Shown: positions 60,276 to 64,000 of the stretch, piece after piece | How the letters are laid out: every line of letters starts with the position of its first letter | How positions within the stretch are numbered: the first letter of the stretch is position 1 | Source: Arthrobacter beigongshangensis | GTDB lineage: Bacteria; Bacillota; Bacilli; Bacillales_A; Planococcaceae | Length of the DNA: 64,000 nucleotides | Assembly: GCF_016820585.1 (NCBI RefSeq) | Contig: NZ_JADHDX010000004.1 | Location: forward strand, 124,001 to 188,000 | Direction: 5' to 3' | Notes under the pieces: generated by a model | Seen by the model: only the letters and a program-made list of their open reading frames with translations | Databases searched by the model: none | Told to the model about the DNA's origin: nothing | Made by a program: the position numbers and the translations under genes

Positions 60276-62132
60276 TTAAATAGAAATAGCATTGTTCAAA
60301 AAGTAGGGAGAATTCATATGCGACTGGATGGAGCCTGTCATCTTCAGGCCGCTTTTCCACGCGCTTATATGCAGGGCGAGTAGTTCAGTCGCTTGAATGG
60401 TATTCGGCACGTATAGGTTGAGTGAAATACATTGATCGATATGACGTTGGCGGGCTGCATTTTGCTTCAATGTCCATTGTTGGTCGATGAAATAGGCTGA
60501 TTTATAAAACCAACGCGTTTCCGGATTTAAATCGGGTGCAATGACTGGAATGGCTCCATCTAGCTGTTCTTCCACATAATATTTTTGAGTGATAGGTTCA
60601 ACGCCGATGGTAGTAGCTGCTAGGGGCGCTGTCGATGAATGGGATGCTACTGCTGTCATAGAGCCGTTCCGCACCCCGTTTAACGCAACATCTGTCCGAA
60701 GTGATTGCCACGTTTTTGAATGGTATCCCCTCTTTTCAAAATACGCTCCGTTATGCCAGTCTGATTCTTTGAATAGTGGATAAGCTCCTTTTTCTTTAGC
60801 AAGCGTCATCGAAGCAGCTATCGTTAAATAGGCGATGTTCTCATATAATTTATCGGCGAATGCTACTGCCTCTGTTGATTCCCAACGGATTTTAGATAAA
60901 GCAAGTAAGTGGTGCCAGCCCGTTGTGCCGAGTTGTAGACCACGAAAATGAATATCTTCTGGTGTTGAATGAATGTTTAGGTCAATGGCATTGTCGAGCA
61001 TACGCACTTGAATTGTGATGAGACGCTCCAATACACCAGCAGGCACCGCGCGGCCAAGGTTGATGGACGAATGGGTAAGCTGAGTTGGTTGTGTAGCGAC
61101 AATCCTGACTTCAGATTTATCTACATGTTTATTTACTTTTTTCCGCTGGACTTCATCCTTATAATACATATGTGGAAAGCCTGTTGTCAGTTGGTTATGC
61201 ATGATTTGCTTCATAAGGTCAATAGCGAAAATGGTCTTTTTGCTAAGTTTGGGATGTTTCACACACGCCATGTATTTTTCACGGAATGAGCCTCCCCCCT
61301 TCTGTTCATCATAAAAATCCTCAAGGGAATACCCCATAACCGCCCGCACCTCATATGGGTCGAACAAATACCAATTGCCACGGGATTCAACTTGTTCCAT
61401 AAATAAGTCGGGGATATAGATAACTCTGTCACCTGTCGTACCATCAAGAAACTTGAAAATATCAATGTGGTGGACATCTAGGTAACTAGTAAATGTTGTT
61501 TGCTTGTTGTCACCCTGTTTTTGAAGTTTTCCAGCGTTCAGCAAGCTCGGTAATTCGGCAGTCATATATAGATGACTCATTGCCCAATAGGCCTCTGCTA
61601 TTTTTTCAAGCCGTTGCTCTGTCTCATTTTGCATCAGAATCATTGCGATGATGAGCCATCGTTCTTGAGGAAGTTCAACAGGTTCATTGTCCGTATCCTT
61701 AGTAATATAGTTACTCATCATCATTTGCAAGGCACTGTAACTGAATAGTTTGTCGCGTTCCGGGGCGATCAAATTCCCAATAAACCGAAGCTCTTCTTGT
61801 GAATAACGTTCAACTAAAATCGGGTCATACGAACCAAGTGCTACCAGCCGAGTAATATGTGTCGCAAAATCCGTGTAAATGTTCGAGTCACGCTGTCTAG
61901 TATAGAGGTCATGAAGATGAATTCGTGTTGCGATAAAGGTCCAGTGTGGTTCGTGCTCACTCAATTGGCTAAGAGCGTGCGAAATCATTGATTTCGACCA
62001 ATCTGCGTGGCTGCCGTTAGGGAATTTTTTGATCCATAATGTACTTTCTTCCAATAAAGAGGCTACTGCCTTCGTCCCAAAATCCATGGATAATTCAGTT
62101 AATAAATCTTGCTGTTTTGTTTGGCTAGACAT
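60276..62132 (-). CDS. Ribonucleotide reductase alpha-like protein lacking catalytic cysteines
   Basis: 618 residues. The body aligns by eye with class I ribonucleotide reductase large chains: YSALQMMMSNYI, PSLLNAGK, YLDVHHIDIFKFL, IPDLFMEQV, WYLFDPYEV, LAKEKGAYPLFKESDW, LNGVRNGSMTAVASHSSTA, GVEP, and RQRHIDQCISLN. However, about 100 residues between the NAGK and HHIDI blocks that normally carry the first redox Cys are gone, the NLC-E motif is replaced (THSSINLGRAV nearby), and the C-terminal Cys pair is absent; only two Cys exist in the whole protein. It cannot do standard reductase chemistry. ATG 62132 with AAGGAGAC. Under a cobalamin riboswitch. Confidence 0.75.
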   Translation of the reverse strand: MSSQTKQQDLLTELSMDFGTKAVASLLEESTLWIKKFPNGSHADWSKSMISHALSQLSEHEPHWTFIATRIHLHDLYTRQRDSNIYTDFATHITRLVALGSYDPILVERYSQEELRFIGNLIAPERDKLFSYSALQMMMSNYITKDTDNEPVELPQERWLIIAMILMQNETEQRLEKIAEAYWAMSHLYMTAELPSLLNAGKLQKQGDNKQTTFTSYLDVHHIDIFKFLDGTTGDRVIYIPDLFMEQVESRGNWYLFDPYEVRAVMGYSLEDFYDEQKGGGSFREKYMACVKHPKLSKKTIFAIDLMKQIMHNQLTTGFPHMYYKDEVQRKKVNKHVDKSEVRIVATQPTQLTHSSINLGRAVPAGVLERLITIQVRMLDNAIDLNIHSTPEDIHFRGLQLGTTGWHHLLALSKIRWESTEAVAFADKLYENIAYLTIAASMTLAKEKGAYPLFKESDWHNGAYFEKRGYHSKTWQSLRTDVALNGVRNGSMTAVASHSSTAPLAATTIGVEPITQKYYVEEQLDGAIPVIAPDLNPETRWFYKSAYFIDQQWTLKQNAARQRHIDQCISLNLYVPNTIQATELLALHISAWKSGLKMTGSIQSHMNSPYFLNNAISI

Positions 62133-62185
62133 TTTTTGTCTCCTTCCATGATTGTTGTTCAGAATCAAGCTGAATTCGCTCTTCA

Positions 62186-62230
62186 AAACAAAAAAGCAAT
62201 AGTTCTACCTTTTCGGTAGAGCTATTGCTC
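62186..62230 (-). terminator. Riboswitch-associated terminator upstream of the reductase-like gene
   Basis: On the minus strand AGCAATAGCTCTACC-GAAAA-GGTAGAACTATTGCT, one mismatch, followed by T5. It lies between the B12 aptamer and the gene, the normal place for an off-switch. Confidence 0.8.
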
Positions 62231-62360
62231 ATGGATCATTCGTTGGAAACAGAAGAGGGCCGTCCACATCATTTAAGATAGTCGCAGAACGACAGATTGA
62301 TGGCGGGAACCTGCTCGCTTCCACCTCTCAACCCCCGAAGAAAGTGTCGCTTGACGATGG

Positions 62361-62512
62361 AGGGCAGGTCTTCTGGCTTGCGCTTCATTCTTCCGGCCAG
62401 CCTTCCCATGGATATTTCCACAGTGGCTTCTTTGGCGGTCGTCAGCGCTAACAGTTGCGGGGACAGCTCCGGATTTTCCGGATTCCCTTTTAAACCGATA
62501 TCGGTACCCATT
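62361..62512 (-). ncRNA. Cobalamin (AdoCbl-type) riboswitch
   Basis: On the minus strand, in order: TTTAAAAGGGAATCC, AAATCCGGAGCTGTCCCCGC, AACTGTTAGCGC, GAAGCCACTG (B12 box), ATGGGAAGGC, and AAGCGCAAGCCAGAAGACCTGCC split across the 3' end. This is the full cobalamin aptamer consensus. Binding of B12 should favour the terminator at 62186-62230 and switch off the reductase-like gene. The 131 bases between aptamer and terminator show no ORF. Confidence 0.95.
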
Positions 62513-62653
62513 CATCGTTCAATAACTATATAGTGTGTACAATTTGCTAACTTAACACTACCATGTAGCCGGCAAAACGTAAAGGAGGAAGGGGCAATTT
62601 TGCAAGGCGGTCATAAGGTGGCTCATGCCGGTCATAACGCCCGTACCGCTGTG

Positions 62654-62686
62654 AAAAAACCGCACCCCTTCAACAAGAGGTGCGGC
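62654..62686 (-). terminator. Terminator of the osmoprotectant ABC operon
   Basis: On the minus strand CCGCACCTCTT/AAGGGGTGCGG with T6; located just after the binding-protein gene. Bases 62513-62653 hold no gene I can support. Confidence 0.8.
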
Positions 62687-62697
62687 TCCGCATTTCG

Positions 62698-63585
62698 TCA
62701 TTCTTCAATTAACCCTGACTCGATCAAAAATTCCTGTGCCACTTTTTCAACCATCATGCCTTCATTATCAACTTTAGCGTTCATTTTCTGCATCGCTTCT
62801 TCGTCGATCATGCCTGCTAGCTGCTTGAGTACCTCTTCAATTTCAGGGTACTCTTTAAGTGTTTCTTTTCGTACAAGCGGCAGTGCATGGTAGGGCGGGA
62901 AGTAGGATTTATCGTCCTCCAATACGCGCAAGTCGTAATCCTGTAACTGACCGTCTGTTGTGTAGGAGTTGATGACGTCGACTTCTTTGGCGCCGATGGA
63001 ACGGTACATAATACCATGGTCCATTCCTTTGACGTCTTTAAATTTCAAGCCATATTCATTCTGAAAGCCGGGCAAGCCGTCTGGTCGGTCAATAAATTCA
63101 AAGACAGCACCGAGTATGAAGTCTTCGGAAACTTTGGCGAAGTCGCTGAACGTCTTGACGCCAAGTTCTTCGGCTTTTGATTCATCTAACGCTAATGTGT
63201 ACGTATTATTGAAGCCAAATGTGTCGAAGGCGATAATGCCATCTTCATTGACAAGTCGTTTCGTAGTCGCGAGTGTCTCCTCGGCCGTGCCAGGATCTTC
63301 ATGGTAATAGTTGACGACAATTGTCCCGGTATAATCGGGTATGACATCGATGAGACCATTCAACATAGCATTCCAGACGACGTTCGAGCCGCCGAGATTT
63401 TCTTTGTAAACGACTTCAATATCTGTTTTATGTTCAATTAATTGCCCCATAACATGGGACAAAATAATGCTTTCTGTATTGTTTCGAGAGCCTAGTGTTA
63501 GTGAATCTTTTTCGATGAAAATACAGCCTGACAGCATGCTGGCTACAAGTAGTGTCAGCATCAATACGATGAATTTATTTTTCAT
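62698..63585 (-). CDS. Osmoprotectant/choline ABC transporter substrate-binding lipoprotein
   Basis: 295 residues. Lipoprotein signal MKNKFIVLMLTLLVASML with lipobox LSGC. OpuCC/OsmX-type body: LTLGSRNNTESIILSHVMGQ, GSNVVWNAMLNGLIDVIPDYTG, and GAKEVDVINSYTTDGQL. It binds glycine betaine, choline or carnitine outside the membrane. ATG 63585 lies two bases after the permease stop, showing a tight operon; a longer frame to 63615 overlaps the permease. Confidence 0.9.
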   Translation of the reverse strand: MKNKFIVLMLTLLVASMLSGCIFIEKDSLTLGSRNNTESIILSHVMGQLIEHKTDIEVVYKENLGGSNVVWNAMLNGLIDVIPDYTGTIVVNYYHEDPGTAEETLATTKRLVNEDGIIAFDTFGFNNTYTLALDESKAEELGVKTFSDFAKVSEDFILGAVFEFIDRPDGLPGFQNEYGLKFKDVKGMDHGIMYRSIGAKEVDVINSYTTDGQLQDYDLRVLEDDKSYFPPYHALPLVRKETLKEYPEIEEVLKQLAGMIDEEAMQKMNAKVDNEGMMVEKVAQEFLIESGLIEE

Positions 63586-63587
63586 AC

Positions 63588-64000
63588 TTACTTCAATCCT
63601 TCCGGCGTTGTCCATTTTTCAATTGCACCGAAGAGGGTTTCAAGTACAATCGCAAGAAGTGCAGCTGGAATTGCGCCAAGTAAAATCAAACCATCAATGC
63701 CACGTGTAATACCTAGGAAAATGAAATCTCCAAGTCCACCTGCGCCAATAAATGCTGCCAGTGTTGCTGTCCCGACGTTAATGACCGCGGCAGTTCGAAT
63801 ACCAGCCATAATGACAGGAAGGGCTAATGGCAGTTCCACTTTAAATAGAATTTGCATACTTGTCATGCCCATTCCTTTCGCCGCTTCAGTCGTCGCTTTG
63901 TCGACGTCTTTAATACCGGCGTACGTGTTGCGAATTATTGGCAACAAGGAGTACAGAAATAGTGCCGCGATTGCCGTTTTCACACCAATCCCAAAAATCG
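63588..64000 (-). CDS. Osmoprotectant ABC transporter permease (partial, runs off the window)
   Basis: At least 137 residues to the window edge, 5' part missing. GVKTAIAALFLYSLLPIIRN and YAGIKDVDKATTEAAKGMGM (EAA loop) followed by ELPLALPVIMAGIRTAAVIN are characteristic of ProW/OpuCB-type permeases. Ends KWTTPEGLK. Forms an importer with the lipoprotein encoded next to it; the ATPase gene is probably beyond the edge. Confidence 0.9.
   Translation of the reverse strand, partial: IFGIGVKTAIAALFLYSLLPIIRNTYAGIKDVDKATTEAAKGMGMTSMQILFKVELPLALPVIMAGIRTAAVINVGTATLAAFIGAGGLGDFIFLGITRGIDGLILLGAIPAALLAIVLETLFGAIEKWTTPEGLK

Noticed and set aside
62269-62515. Two overlapping 80-codon frames on the minus strand
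   Set aside because: They lie within the cobalamin riboswitch, whose conserved bases explain the sequence; no protein family fits.
62600-62893. 97-codon plus-strand frame with AGGAGG upstream
   Set aside because: The ribosome-binding site is good, but the frame runs antisense through the terminator and the lipoprotein gene and has no recognisable fold.

Overview
The window reads as a chromosomal segment of a low-to-moderate GC Gram-positive, endospore-former-type Bacillales bacterium. A Planococcaceae member (Sporosarcina/Lysinibacillus-like) is my best guess, made from gene content and style and not from a database search. Supporting signs are strong AGGAGG ribosome-binding sites with frequent GTG/TTG starts, S-box (SAM-I), preQ1-I and cobalamin riboswitches, a LiaFSR-type envelope stress module, RocB, a YkvS-like protein, QueT and peptidase T. 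I see no insertion sequence, prophage, CRISPR array, rRNA or tRNA.

Layout. 1-0.44 kb: decayed NadR-type kinase gene. 0.6-4.2 kb: a self-contained Tat cassette (gluconate-dehydrogenase-like subunit 3, GMC flavoprotein, TatA, TatC). 4.2-9.2 kb: small accessory genes (DUF3918-like peptide, acetyltransferase remnant, nucleotidyltransferase, zinc-ribbon-like protein, P-loop kinase, HxlR regulator divergent from a catechol-dioxygenase-like gene, AI-2E transporter). 9.2-12.9 kb: FhuF-like iron-sulfur protein and a sulfonate/nitrate-type ABC importer. 12.9-17.1 kb, mostly minus strand: drug exporter, pepT, lysoplasmalogenase, YkvS-like protein, plsY. 17.2-19.9 kb: SAM riboswitch with metY and hom. 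20-24.2 kb: HTH protein, queT under a preQ1 riboswitch, EamA exporter, CPBP protease, two membrane proteins. 24.3-28.2 kb: VanRS-like two-component system with a previously unannotated-looking 58-residue membrane ORF between its genes, then a second CPBP protease. 28.7-32.2 kb: Lia/Vra-type envelope stress operon. 32.5-35.5 kb: acyl-CoA synthetase, an intergenic DnaA-box cluster plus tandem palindromic repeats, and uppP. 35.5-41.1 kb: IclR-controlled cluster with two guanidine-modifying enzymes of the DDAH/arginine deiminase superfamily, a permease and RocB. 41.2-45.5 kb: two-component system with two PepSY proteins. 46.6-59.9 kb: ethanolamine-utilization microcompartment locus. 60.3-62.5 kb: cobalamin riboswitch controlling a ribonucleotide-reductase-like gene. 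62.7-64 kb: osmoprotectant ABC importer, cut by the window edge.

How genes work together. In the eut locus EutW/EutV (sensor kinase and ANTAR antiterminator) precede two terminators that each overlap a short hairpin with an A..G hexaloop, located before eutH and before eutA. EutH imports ethanolamine; EutBC (reactivated by EutA) makes acetaldehyde; EutE makes acetyl-CoA; a PduL-type phosphotransacetylase recycles CoA; EutS, EutL, EutN and two EutM-like proteins form the shell. EutC, PduL and EutE carry a shared amphipathic helix likely to target cargo. No EutG or EutT is present, and a malate dehydrogenase closes the operon.

Most unusual points: (1) a B12 riboswitch drives a ribonucleotide-reductase alpha-like protein that lacks the catalytic cysteines; (2) a dispersed double-hairpin repeat, with base changes compensated across stems, occurs alone in tandem and nested inside two different larger palindromes; (3) the malate dehydrogenase and shared targeting helices in the microcompartment locus; (4) a DDAH-like enzyme pair with RocB under two phased IclR-type palindromes; (5) the small membrane ORF between a response regulator and its kinase.
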